A stretch of 64,000 nucleotides of DNA from Acanthococcus lagerstroemiae (Eukaryota > Arthropoda > Insecta > Hemiptera > Eriococcidae). The notes under the pieces are model-generated. The model worked only from the letters and a program-made list of their open reading frames with translations, ran no database searches and was not told the origin of the DNA. Within the stretch, counting starts at the first letter, position 1. The number at the start of each line of letters is the position of its first letter. Where the stretch lies: NCBI GenBank assembly GCA_031841125.1, contig CM063109.1, positions 7,354,321 to 7,418,320 of the forward strand, read 5' to 3'. The position numbers were made by a program, and so were the translations under genes. This document shows positions 31,301 to 42,478 of this stretch, in pieces.

Positions 31301-34300
31301 AAAGTAATGAATATTCGATTGCAATAGGGAGCTTGCAGCGCTGCGCGCGGGCAAACACCCTAAAAAAACAACATTTGAATGCAGGAGACAACTAAATAAG
31401 GCAATATTTGAACTAACCCATTATGACGAGAATCAATTTTATCCCGGCTAGACTTATCACAGTACACGAATATAATAAACTTTTGACTATATCTATATGG
31501 TCGAAGAATATATAGACATTAATAACGCTAGCGCTGCAGCGTGATAGGTACTCTTGTGCCGAGTCCGAATTTTACACACTGCATAAGAGTGAAGAAAAAA
31601 TTATTGAAAGAACCGTTATTTGGACGCTGTTCATAGCAAAAGGGAACCAATTAGCAAAATCCGCTTTTTGAGGACACGTGATTCGAAGTTCAACAGCCAT
31701 GTAGAAACTATATGGCATTGCGTTTACTGATAAGCTTTTTTCAACGTGAGTACACATTTTTGAATCGGGGACCCAATTTTGAAAAATTATATTTTTTACG
31801 CTCTTTCTAACAATACTAATAACTCATTTTGTTTACAAATGTTAGTTGGTTCCCTTTTGTTGAAAAACGTTTATTTATTCTGACTTTAGGCCAGAAGTAT
31901 TCGGAAGTTTTAACAAACACACACGGAACCGATCCACTGGTAGTGCTGCTCGATAACCAAACACTGCTTTACGTGGTATGTTTGTAACATTATTATTTCA
32001 ACAGTATTCAGCTTACCATTAAGAAAGTGGCATTAAAGCTTTCCTTCTGTATATTGAACGTATCTAGTGGTACAAAGTTGGGCAGCGTAACTACCCCTGA
32101 AATGAACAAGCGAAATGAAATTTCAAACTGAAAAAGCTCTCGCAATTACTAGTAGTTGTAACGTGGTACGGGATTTCAAGAATTCACCTCCAGAACTGTT
32201 CATGTAGGATAAGGAAGAAAGGGTTTTCCACACGCACCTAATAATATTTCTCTTCGGCCCCAACCAAATCGTCCGCACTTGTTTTCGCCTACTTTAACTA
32301 GAAGCGGAAATGAAGTGATATTTGCGGAGGAGAAACCGCAGAATGATCACTTTTTTCTAGAAATGGAAGAATTAAAGTAAAAGTTAAATTCTGTGGTGTG
32401 GAGATCTCCGGAAATTTCGAAATTTTCTATTCCTCTTTCTACTTCAAGAACTCCACCATCGGCTGCCTCTTCTCTTTCCTATCTTTTCTGCAACCAATCT
32501 TTGAATTCACATCGATTCTTCTGTATTACGCATAAAATCACTTGTCCCCATCTCAATGCTCTCCAATCTTTTGATTTTCAGCATTCATCTTGCTTCTTAT
32601 TCTTGCCTTCTCCGACTAGAGTCAGCATATTATCACAGCAACTCTTTCAAAATCTATTTATAAACTGATTTAAGAAGAATAAAAAGAAGATAGATAAGCT
32701 GCCTGAGAGTTCTTGATGTATTTGACCACGCTAAGCCTCTGAAGTAGTACAACAGATACCTACCTTAAATTAAGAAACATTTTATAATTCCAAAAAAATT
32801 ATAATTTTTGGCCTAATATTTCAGGGCTACACCGATAAGGAGGGGAAACAAGGCACACAAGGAAGAATATTTCATCATACCATTGGTACACCACAAACAC
32901 AAGACTTCGTCGTTGTTGAATTTCCAAAAACGCCAGACGACAGCGTGTATGTTATGCATGTTATTATTGCAAACGCAGGCTGTATCTTAAATAACTTCTA
33001 CCCCCGAGAGAAATCTGCTGCATTCTGATCCAGATAAACAAAGAAATACCTAATTAGTCAGACCGACAGAGAGGTATAGTGACTCGCTATCTAGACAAGC
33101 AACCGGAGACAAAAACAAATGGCAGGTAGTCGGACCAACAGAAATACACAGTCTCCAGTAGAGTAAAAAATGGAGCCGAAAATCGAGATTCAGGATTCAC
33201 GAGCCAGGATTTTTTCAGCTGTATATCATATCCTATATGTAGTGCTAAAAAGACACAAAAAGTTAAAATATCTTCGGATCTTTGAATCCTGCATATATAT
33301 CATAATATCTTTTTCATTTTGTCAGTCTGGTTAGTTCACTAACTGACTAATAGGTCTACTTACTTGCTATTTTGAGGATATCCTCAACTTTTGATCAATC
33401 TATTAAAATTTCCAAACTCTGACGGAGGTTTGGGAGCAAGCTGCGTCCCCCCCCCGTTCACCCCTTGAGTGTTCTATATTTCATCCAATTTCTGATGTCT
33501 TTAATAAGGACATTCTAGAAACTTGCACCAGCACGAAGAACAAATCAGTATATCTACATGCAAGATATGTTGGAACGCATGCCAAAAAGGCTTCCTAGAC
33601 ACCGCACTCCTGGTCCTGGGAATTACATTTTCGTGTATTGCATCAGTAACCAGAGGAAGCGTAATTACGTTTTCAAGGCTACTAAATTCATTTTTCGTAC
33701 CTGCTTCTAACTTACGATTTGGGTCCTTCTTGTGGCAGACGAGGGTCAAAAATTGCACTACTATAGTATGTGGGTATCTTTCCTTAGCTTCTTTGAGTCG
33801 TGGAATTTGGTTTAAAAATTCATCTCGAGAGATACCTGGCGGGCCAGAAACAGGAAAAAATTTCTATCGTTTCTTGGACTTTGGGGGTCGTGGAATTCGG
33901 TTTCGACGTTACTTTCTAATTGCCATGAAAACTGCAGAATCTGAGTGAGGGGACGAGGCGTAAATTAGGAAAAAAGGCACTGGTAAGGGATGGTTTGAGG
34001 ACGCAGAATTCAATTCTGACACTGATTTACAAATACAGTGGAACCTCCATTAGTCGAAACTATATAACTCGAAAAACTCTTTAAGTCAAACTAAAACTGC
34101 TTTCCCTTGAATCTCTCATAACACTCAATGTAAAATTAAACTCATTAAGTCAAAATGTTGTAGTCATAACTCGAAATGAAAATTCTGTGCCGTGAGAGGG
34201 AGTAGACTCTATAAGTCGACCGTTGTCATACATTAGACTCTACAACTCGAAACATGACGTGGAAAAGACTCTATAAGTCGACCGTTGTCGTAAAATTAAA

Positions 34301-37300
34301 ATGTATAACTCAAAAAATGATATGAAAAATAAACAGGTACACATCTTTGTGCTTATGTCAACGCAGGACTGTATGAGGAAGAGGAAAAAAACTTTGTAAC
34401 TCGGAAATGTAAAAATACTGATCTCTAACTCGAAACTATTCAACTCATAAAACTGTGTAAGTGATTTCCCTTCAATTTCGACTTATGGAGGTTCCACTAT
34501 ACCATGAAAATGAAGGAACCCGGGCAGGAGGAGATATGTGAAAACTTCCGTAAGTTCGAAATATGTATCGTTCCTTCAGTTTTCGAGGACGCAGAATTCG
34601 TTTTTTTCTGCCTCGATTTTCAGCTATCATGGAAATTGAATATCCAGGAAGAGATAGAAGCGGAAATTCGATCAAGTTCAAAATATTTAAATTAATTCAA
34701 ATAGCGTATTAGAAGACTGGTGATGGAGGTAATCCACTAACGAGGAAACTATTCAAAAATCTAGACTATCTTTGGATAAATGTATGTATTAGATAATGGG
34801 AATGCGGTTCAGCAAAGAGAAAAAAGTACGCGGCCGAAAATTTACAATTAACTATAGAACATCAGCCGAGAAATGTTGTCCTCTGTCACAGATTATATGT
34901 ACCGAATGTTGATGTTATCATTGCAGGAAATTTAAAATGAGCCCTGATTTCTTATACCTAATCATCTATACATCCTCGCCGTCTGCTTCGGGTAATTCAG
35001 TCTACATTGGTGACTTAACAAAATCAAATGGTCAAATCACGGCACAAATTGATCCAATCATCACGCTTGTAAAAGAACAAGATAGTACGTTCACGGTAAG
35101 TGTTTGAAGGTATAATAATTTATATACAGATACGTAGTACAGCAGATGTACCAACTGCAGCCTAGGAGAATTGATTTCTAATTTGAAAGGCGAATTAAAA
35201 ATTCAGTAAGTCATCTATTTATTTAAGAAATAACAAGGCAGCAACTTTCAAGCACTTGGGAATAGGAAAATAAATAAATAGGTAGTTCAAAAAATAGAAT
35301 AAGTGTTTTTAACTTGAAAACTTTTTGTCTAATTTGGCGATCTAGGATTCTATTATAAGTAGGTATAGAGCAAGTATACCTAATGTGGCTACTTTCAACC
35401 ATTATTTGGTCACTTGCTTTAGCATTATTTTGATATTGGTCAGCCTCATCTGAGCTTACCCACTATAGGTCAGCTATTTGCACATATATCAATAGGTGCA
35501 TCTAAGCTTACACTCTTACCAAATAATATTCTCACGAGTAATTTTAATGCAGTATGTAGCGAATAAGCAGACATTATTTTATTTCTTCACTAACCAAAAC
35601 GCACCCAACGGCAAAGTAGTCACAGTGGATTTAGCGAAGCCGAACAACTGGCAAACTTTGATCGAAGAAAATGAGACAGACATACTGGAAATGGTGACCG
35701 CGGTTAACAAAGATCAATTGGTTGCTCAATACAGACGGTATGGTCGGGTAGGTTATCAAATAATCACCCTTACTTTAATATTAAAAAAATATAATACTAC
35801 CGAGGACTTCGTTAAATTAATAGAATGCATTCTGCTATTCAAATTCTGGAGCAAACTCCATAAGTGAGTTATTGCAAATCTCGGTACATGTACGAGTAGT
35901 TATTTTAATTGCATGTTTTTTTCAGTCGATATTGCAGTTACGTTGCCTTAAGACTGGTAAACTGATCTATACCCTCTTCGAAGGCTTGGGCACAATTATG
36001 GACTTCAGCGGCGACATATACTTTAAAGATATATTCTACCAGGTTGCAACTTTTTTCGAACCCGGTACTAATTACCACGTGGATTTGAGTCAGCCATTAG
36101 TACCACCTGTGGTAAGCAGATTTCTGTTCCATAAACTGCGAGTACGCAAACGCAATACCACTTATTATCATCTATTGGCTTTTACCCACTTTAGCTTAAT
36201 CGATAGAATCGTTTCTTTCATATTGTTTGGTATGAAAATTATTTATAACGAAGTCTTGTCGTTAATGTATTTTATATTACTGTAGCCATATTTTGAAGCG
36301 ACGATACCTAATTTTGATCGCACACAATTTGTTGCTAACCAAGTGTCCTATGCAAGTGCAGATGGAACTGAAATTCAGATGTACATTGTCCATGGAAAGG
36401 TAATCATAGTCTTCACGTTACGTTATTTAGCTTTCTTGAGTAACCTGATGAGTAGCATATTGTATCTATCTCTTTTCATTTTCTCTCACCCGAGCCCTGG
36501 AACCCCCCCTTCGAGCATTACCTTAGGACATCGGGGAGCATTTTAGGGCTGCCTTCACCCTCTTCTCTTCTTGCCGGGAATCGGCTTAGGTCGACTGCGC
36601 TGTCTTCCTGTCGAATACCCGTATCACTAGCCCCGTGGTTTATGACGGTGAGTTCAACGAGCACCGGCAGGTAGCGCCTTACCCATTTACAGCTTTCACA
36701 TACTGGCGACCGATTACACACCTCTCGGAAGCCTCTGCTGTAAGTGGTTGTGACTCTGTGTACGTTATCAAAATGTGGTGTTAGAATGTGTGACGAGTTC
36801 TTTCTTGCATTACTGATAACGATGCCCGGCGTTGGGCATCGAACCCGGTGCCTTCGGGTTATGAAGCCGAGTTCTTACCGTTACACCACAGAGCCAGAGT
36901 TGGGCAAAATAATATTCGAATAATGAATAACGTAACCGTTAAGCTAGGTTTACACGGGGACACTTTGGTGTCTAGACAATAAACCAATCAGAATTGTAGT
37001 AGCAGTCACGTGATGAGAAATTATCGGGACACCAACCAAAAAAGTTGCCCGGGCCTCAGCTTTAGTTTCTTTGAGTTTCATGAAGAAAGTTTGCTTTCTC
37101 GCCTGTCTACATGAAGCAACTAGCAAGAAACTTTATTGTCTAAACTCGAAAGTGTCTCCGTGTAAACCTAGCTTTATTCGTCATTCATGAATAATGAATA
37201 ATTTATTCGTTATTCAGAAACGCATGAATAACGAATTACCAATAATTTATTTGTTAGTTGTAAGTATGAATAACGAGTAGTCATTCATTATTCAGTAATC

Positions 37301-40300
37301 AGTATTCAATAACATCAATCACGCGAATAATGAAATCAGACCCGTAGCCAAAGTGGGGCCCGGGGGGCGTTGCCCTCCCCTGGAGCAGTCATTTGCCCCC
37401 ACCGAGAAAATCAGAAAAACTTTATTTACTTTCTAATTACTCCAGTAAGGAAAAAAAATACCCCTCGACCAAAAATATTTTGACCCCCCCCCCCCCCAAA
37501 AAAAAAAATTCCCAAAAAATATATATTTTTACACCCTTCCTCCTGTCAACAGAAAATATTTTTACCTCCCCCCCAAAAAATTATTTTCTATCAAATAAAA
37601 TACTCCCTCGCCTACCTCCAAAAATATTTTACCCCCCCCCCCACACAAAAAATACCAAAATAAGCCCCCCCCCCAAAAAAAATATATATTATATATTTTT
37701 TATCAAGGAAAATATTCTTTTCCCTCACCCTGAAAATATTTTGTACCCCCCCCCCCACACACACAAAATCCCCCTCCCAATATTTTTACATAGTTCTCTA
37801 ATATTGGCAATTTTTTAAAAAATACTTCAATTTTCGACTTTTTCTCCCTTGAAAATCTTATTTTGCCCCCCGGCCCTCTTTGGAAAAATCCTGGCTACGC
37901 CACTGATCCTCGTTAAATTTTTCGTTTTGTTACTGCGTCCACAATGATGAATAACGAATAACGATGATTGACGAATATTATTCACATCTTCATTTTACTG
38001 AATAATGATTGATGAATAATCTTACGTGTTGACGAATAATGAATAACGAATAATGACTGATCTGTTATTCATGATTATTATTCGAATAACGCCCAACTCT
38101 GCACAGAGCCATCAGTATACATGTTGTACCTAGGTCGTGGAAGAGCTTTCTCAATAGTTCTCCACAATGGCTTGAGCTGATTGTGCCAAAATGATATACT
38201 TCTTTCTTGTTTTTGAGAATGACGTACATTCTTAGATCTAATTTTCAGTGACTATTTATCAAGCATATTCCAGTTTATAATAAACCATCACAAATCACAA
38301 GATACCTCCTGAGTCTGTTTCAGTATGTCCAAAATTTTTTCGCTCAGTCTTGCCATTCTGCGATCTCGTCTCTGCCTACCACCTAAAAGCTACCAGTTCT
38401 TGATTTCGTCTTTATATAACATATTACATACCACATAGGTAATCATCAGAAATTTGACATCAATTCTCTGTATTCATTATACCTGATTTTCCATTTTCTC
38501 TTCGACTCGCACTCCAAACTGCATCTGACATTCTTAATAAATGGGATGAGTGTTATTTTAAGTGAATATTTTTCTTATATTCAGTATTCTAAATGCTTGA
38601 TATACGCCTTCAATTACAGAATTTAAAAATGGACGGTAAAAATCCCTGTCAGTTGATTAGCTTTCAGGGTTCCGGCGATCAGTTCAAGGTCAAATTTAGC
38701 GTACGCCGAATGATGGTCTTCAGAAATATGAAGGCTGTGTATGCAGTACCGCTTTGCAGAGGTGGAAGGTAACTAGTAAAATATTTGTCAATGTCAAACT
38801 CGACTGCTTGTCGATCTCTCGTAGATATTTTCATACCTGTAATCTGTGATCCTTTTAGCGAACTGGGACAGAAATGGCTTGAAGCTGGTATGAAACTTAA
38901 TAAGGAAAACGCAATCAATGATTTCATAGGAGCAGCTGAGCTTCTGTTGAATAAACGCTATACTTCTCCTGATTTGCTGATTATTGCTGGCAGTGATGAA
39001 AATGGAGGTGTTGTGGCAGTTGCAAGCGCTAACAGAAAACCCGAGTATTTCGGTTGTTTGATATCAGAACATAGGTATGTATAGGTAAATTGAAACGTAC
39101 TGAATTCACTTGAAAAATGATATCATTTGGATATTCCATCAGTCATAGGTGCAAATGGGAGATAGTTCCTAAGTCTATTGAAAGCCTCCCTTGAAGAATG
39201 AAAAAATAACATACTATACATTATGCGAATAAAAGAATGTTTACCACTATTTTGATGCAGTCAGCCTCCAAGTCGGCTTTTTAAGTTTATGCCGTCAGTA
39301 TTGAATAATAATAAAGATCATGCTAAATTCTAACAGTATTCGTTGGTCGTCTCCCCATTCCAAGTCACGTAATATATTTCATATTATTAGTGAGTGTGAG
39401 ATGTCAGTAATGTATGTATATATGGTCATTAATTTACTTGTTAGAATTTGTAATCTAGATCGAAACCAAATGATTTTGAAAAGACTTCTACGTTCATCTG
39501 ATTAATTAGTACTGATGGCTAGTTTGTTAGATTTGCTGAACTACCAATTATTCAAAAATGGTGAAACTTTTTTGAATGAGTATGGTGTAGCTACCAATGC
39601 AGACGACTTTTCAGTTCTAAGGCGCTACACTCCATACCAAAATATGTTAGAACAAGCAAATCCAAAGGCTCGTGTGAGTTTTTTTCCCCTTATTATTATT
39701 AGCTACCGTGTAAATAGCATGTCCAATATAATAATATTAACCACGCGATTGTGATTTAACAGTATCCGGCTACTCTGCTTGTGACCAGCAATCAAGAGGA
39801 CACAAGTGTTTTCGCAGCACATGCCTATAAGTTTACGGCTGCAGTGCAAACCAACTATGGTAATCATCCTTTTCAAGTGAGTGTAAAATTGAAATACATA
39901 AGCGAGACGGTTCGTTCTAGAATATAAAAGTATGATGATGGATTTATTGGGTGTTCAAAAAAATGACAAGTTACGTAAAAATAAAAGTTTCGAAGTGAGA
40001 TTCATGTCTCATCGGAATGGCGAACCTCATTTAGAAGAAACTGTAGGTCGATCCTCAAGATCCCAAAGGTAGTTCCAAATAATTAAATGTGTACGTCCAC
40101 GTCCAAAGGGCACACCTTGTCTGTATGGAGTTAAGGCCAAGGGGTAATATTAGGATAAATTTCGGTCACAATGAGCCAAACCCGAGTAAGTCAAAAATTC
40201 GAATTTTTAAGAATTTTTGAAATCAAAGTATATTTTATGAACATTTTACGTTTAAAATGAAAAGTTTGGACTTATTTCGATATAAACTGGTACAGAGAAG

Positions 40301-41743
40301 GTGTCTACCCAAAAATGCAGCAATGTGCAGTGATTAATGTGCATCAACGAGTGCAAGACAAAGTAGGTCTTTTTACATTGAAATCAACGTAAAACGAGTA
40401 TCGACAATATGGTCCCTTTTATATTTCGGCCGTACGGAGGGGAAAAACGTTAAAAAGAGGGTATAGACAAAGTGGGCCCTTTCTCATCTGCGACGTTTTG
40501 CGCGCTATCACTCGGAAAAACTGCGAAATCAAAAAGATCTCTATGCCAGCTGATAGACCATGCTTCCAGGTATACGAAACGCTAAACACCCTATTTTTCG
40601 TTTTCTTCATAAAATGGCTGTATCTCCTAAACTAAGATCGACAAGGTGGGCCCTTTCGACGTGGACGTACACAAATAATCATAAGAACCTTGAAGGTCAA
40701 CCGGATACGGGGATATAACATTCAAAAGGGAAAAAAAGGCGTAAGAAATGGTTAATACTTAAGCAAGATAGTGTTATTTTCCACATTTTTAGAGAGTAGG
40801 TAGGCTATCCCTTAATTTTGTTACGCAACGTCAGAAAGAAATTCAATAATTTTTCCATAATTTTAAATAACATTAACCAGTACATATGTAAACTACTTCT
40901 CCCCCACGAAGTTGTTTTTCTCTCCAAAACGTAATATATTAGATACTTCTGGCATGCAAATGTTGAGTATGAAATTTCCCGGCAATTTAGCTGTCTCAAT
41001 GTTTTTGTAACGTTTCCGAGCTGATGATGAGTTGGATGAGGGGAGGGACATCAGCGAGTTGATATTTCATATCTTTGACGAATAGATTTTATTTCTCAAA
41101 TCCAGACACATAAATCGAATTGAGGAGTTTTTCTAGCTTCTTTATTGAAATGCGGGCGGTAAGACTTGAAACTATCATCAGTCATCTTATCCCGAATTTC
41201 CTCTCATCTCCTTGGGCCCAAGTTGCTTCCCTGGAAAAGTGGTCACCAAGCGTGGCAGTAAGTTACGAAAGAGCCTTGGAAATATCAGGTTCCATCATTC
41301 ACACTGATCTGACAGAGAGCATGTTGAATGCGGTGTTCTCTCTCTAAAAAAAAAAAAAAAAAAAAAAAGTAAAAGTAAAACACACTTGAGGTGTTTCATC
41401 ATCCAGAGTCACATTTTGATTGTATCACTAATTCGATTATAATTAATTTGATTCGAACACATTTAAGTATGTATTGTAGCACTTGAAATATCTTGTATAT
41501 ATAACATTGATTTGATTATAGACAAATCCCTTGCTACTTTGGGTTAATCCAAATATAAAAGAAGTGTCGGATGAAGGAGTAAGTACATGAGTACCTGAGT
41601 ACCATGCTCACAAGTTACTAAGGCAATAAACCAAACAATTATTAATACGTTTTACAATACTATCTATTTATTTATAGGTCCCGGAATTCGTGACCTTCCT
41701 CTGTTTTATGGTGAAAACATTGAAGATCACATTCGATCCGTGA
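25393..41743 (+). CDS. Secreted prolyl oligopeptidase-like pseudoenzyme, 16 exons
   Basis: Exons: 25393-25443, 27685-27777, 27859-28085, 28166-28350, 31890-31975, 32825-32946, 34927-35095, 35553-35747, 35926-36111, 36286-36399, 38620-38768, 38859-39074, 39523-39673, 39763-39876, 41522-41578, 41678-41743. All junctions are GT-AG and in phase; 2181 nt encode 726 aa (PREP is about 710). Residues 1-23 form a signal peptide (MLLVNVTLLVITIVII). Then come the S9A N-terminus (FKYPAARQDP, VKDPYEWLED), a beta-propeller and an alpha/beta-hydrolase C-terminus (AELLLNKRYTSPDLLIIAG, YPATLLVTSNQED). The nucleophile elbow GGSNGG reads GSDENGG with Glu at the Ser place. The Asp loop reads QEDTSV, losing the substrate-binding Arg. 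The last 39 residues have no His. Known PREPs are cytosolic active peptidases; this one is predicted secreted and inactive. Confidence 0.85.
25444..27684 (+). other. Intron 1 of PREP-like gene 1
   Basis: Separates the signal-peptide exon from the rest. It holds an AT-rich stretch (about 25666-25835) absent from copy 2, two copies of the dispersed GTCGGCAAATTTT repeat (about 26165-26400 and 27080-27325) and a T-tract at 26855-26877. No gene inside. Confidence 0.7.
29871..30097. mobile_element. Palindromic MITE in intron 4
   Basis: GCGTGAAAAGGGCCCTTGTG to GGTACCACTGATTGGC pairs with GGTGGTACTGGACTCG to AATGGCCCTTTTCAC. The same element is at 57842-58067 in copy 2, so it predates the duplication. 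Confidence 0.7.
33565..33740 (-). repeat. Ancient copy of the R1-like 3' region in intron 6
   Basis: Aligns with 12835-13000: ACGCATGCCAAA, GACACCGCACTCCTGG, TGCATCAGTAACCAGAGG. Heavily mutated towards AT. Copy 2 has it at 61535-61710. Confidence 0.65.
34036..34499. mobile_element. pogo/Tigger-like MITE in intron 6
   Basis: 464 bp, starting CAGTGGAACCTCCATTAGTC and ending with the complement GACTTATGGAGGTTCCACTA, with TA on both sides. CAGT ends and TA duplication fit the pogo group of Tc1/mariner. Inner phrases CTCTATAAGTCGACCGTTGT repeat. Copy 2 has it at 62006-62470. Confidence 0.75.
36895..38101. mobile_element. hAT-superfamily MITE inserted in the SINE
   Basis: 1207 bp with ends CAGAGTTGGGC and GCCCAACTCTG, continued by TATTCGAATAATGAATAACG-type arms, and a perfect 8-bp target duplication CACAGAGC (36887-36894 and 38102-38109). 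8-bp duplications and CAGAG ends are hAT features. The centre has a C- and A-rich low-complexity zone (37440-37780); the long frame there is not a gene. Confidence 0.88.
36941..37174. mobile_element. Small MITE nested inside the hAT-type MITE
   Basis: 234 bp with ends AAGCTAGGTTTACACGGGGA and TCCGTGTAAACCTAGCTT, inner CAATAAA/TTTATTG pairs. It interrupts the left part of the hAT-type MITE. Confidence 0.8.
40046..40703. mobile_element. TIR element in intron 14
   Basis: About 660 bp. ATGTGTACGTCCACGTCCAA pairs with TTCGACGTGGACGTACACAA, with weaker pairing outward. The phrase ACAAGGTGGGCCCTTT and variants recur inside. No transposase. Confidence 0.6.
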
Positions 41744-42263
41744 GTTTTCTGGTTGTGTCGATATAAATAGTAGACTTCTATTTCCGAGTTAGCTATATTA
41801 GACTTACGATTCAAGTGCGTTCTATGTTAAATATAAAGAATTTACTGAACAGTAGATTTGTTGTATTATCATATTATATCTATACTTGCACTTGTGTGAA
41901 ATAAATTTTATTGAGAATGATATGCCATAACGCATAATAGAAAAACGATGTAACCTGATGCATATATGAAAAACTAAAATTACATTGTAGTCTTGTTCAT
42001 CAGAAGAGAATCCAGTTATTCCCTCTCCTAACAAGAAAAAATGGGATTATTTTCTTTTGAGTCTTTAAAAACATGTACGTGGGGTTTGGTTGAGACAATT
42101 TTCTTCAGCCTTTCGTTTCTTGATTTCATTCAAAACGGAAACATTTGTAAGGCGGTAGCCAAGCTTAATAGAATCACTTAATAATCAAACTTTTCTTTAC
42201 CGAGCTTTTGGCCACAAGCAGTGCGTGATTGTCGCCGGGACCTTGAATGATCTAAATTATTGA

Positions 42264-42478
42264 CAGATGATTACCCGATCCAACTACCAAACAAGACAAC
42301 ACAATGGCTGATTGGTACAATAGCGATGTCTTGTGACATGGGCAAAGATTTATGCATACAATTCCATCGGGTTTGCTGCTACGCTTTCACCATCAAAGGC
42401 GATTGCACACAGCCAGAATTACGGATTTTCATCAAACTAACAGAAATTTTCTCCCTGCTGACGTACAAACTGATCTAG
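42264..42478 (+). other. Cysteine-rich open frame downstream of PREP-like gene 1
   Basis: After an acceptor-like TTGACAG, about 70 codons are open to TAG, with cysteines spaced C-x6-C-x6-CC-x9-C. If exon 16 spliced at GT (41740) to this exon, the frame would give an immediate stop, so it is not a simple extension of the gene. It could be a relic exon, part of the 3' UTR or a separate small gene. Confidence 0.25.

Larger units (their letters stand above)
36490..38111 (-). mobile_element. tRNA-derived SINE, split by a hAT-type MITE
   Basis: On the minus strand the head is tRNA-like: GGCTCTGTG (38111-38103), then after the insertion GTGTAACGGTAAGAACTCGG (A box) and GGGTTCGATGCCC (perfect B box) near 36840. 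The anticodon-like triplet is CAT. The body continues left to about 36490. Left end and target duplication are not resolved. It lies in intron 10 of the PREP-like gene. Confidence 0.7.

Noticed and set aside
33501..33948. Overlapping frames around an intronic repeat, with copies at 61471-61918
   Set aside because: Explained by the decayed R1-like 3' region and intron sequence.
36828..36894. A tRNA gene with CAT anticodon
   Set aside because: Has A and B boxes but imperfect stems, is split by a transposon and continues into a SINE body.
37393..37818. 141-aa frame rich in Pro, Lys, Ile and Tyr
   Set aside because: Low-complexity C/A/T sequence inside the hAT-type MITE.
38859..39074. Ser571 as a working nucleophile in the PREP-like protein
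   Set aside because: It is not in the G-x-S-x-G-G elbow when aligned from either side, and the partner His is absent.
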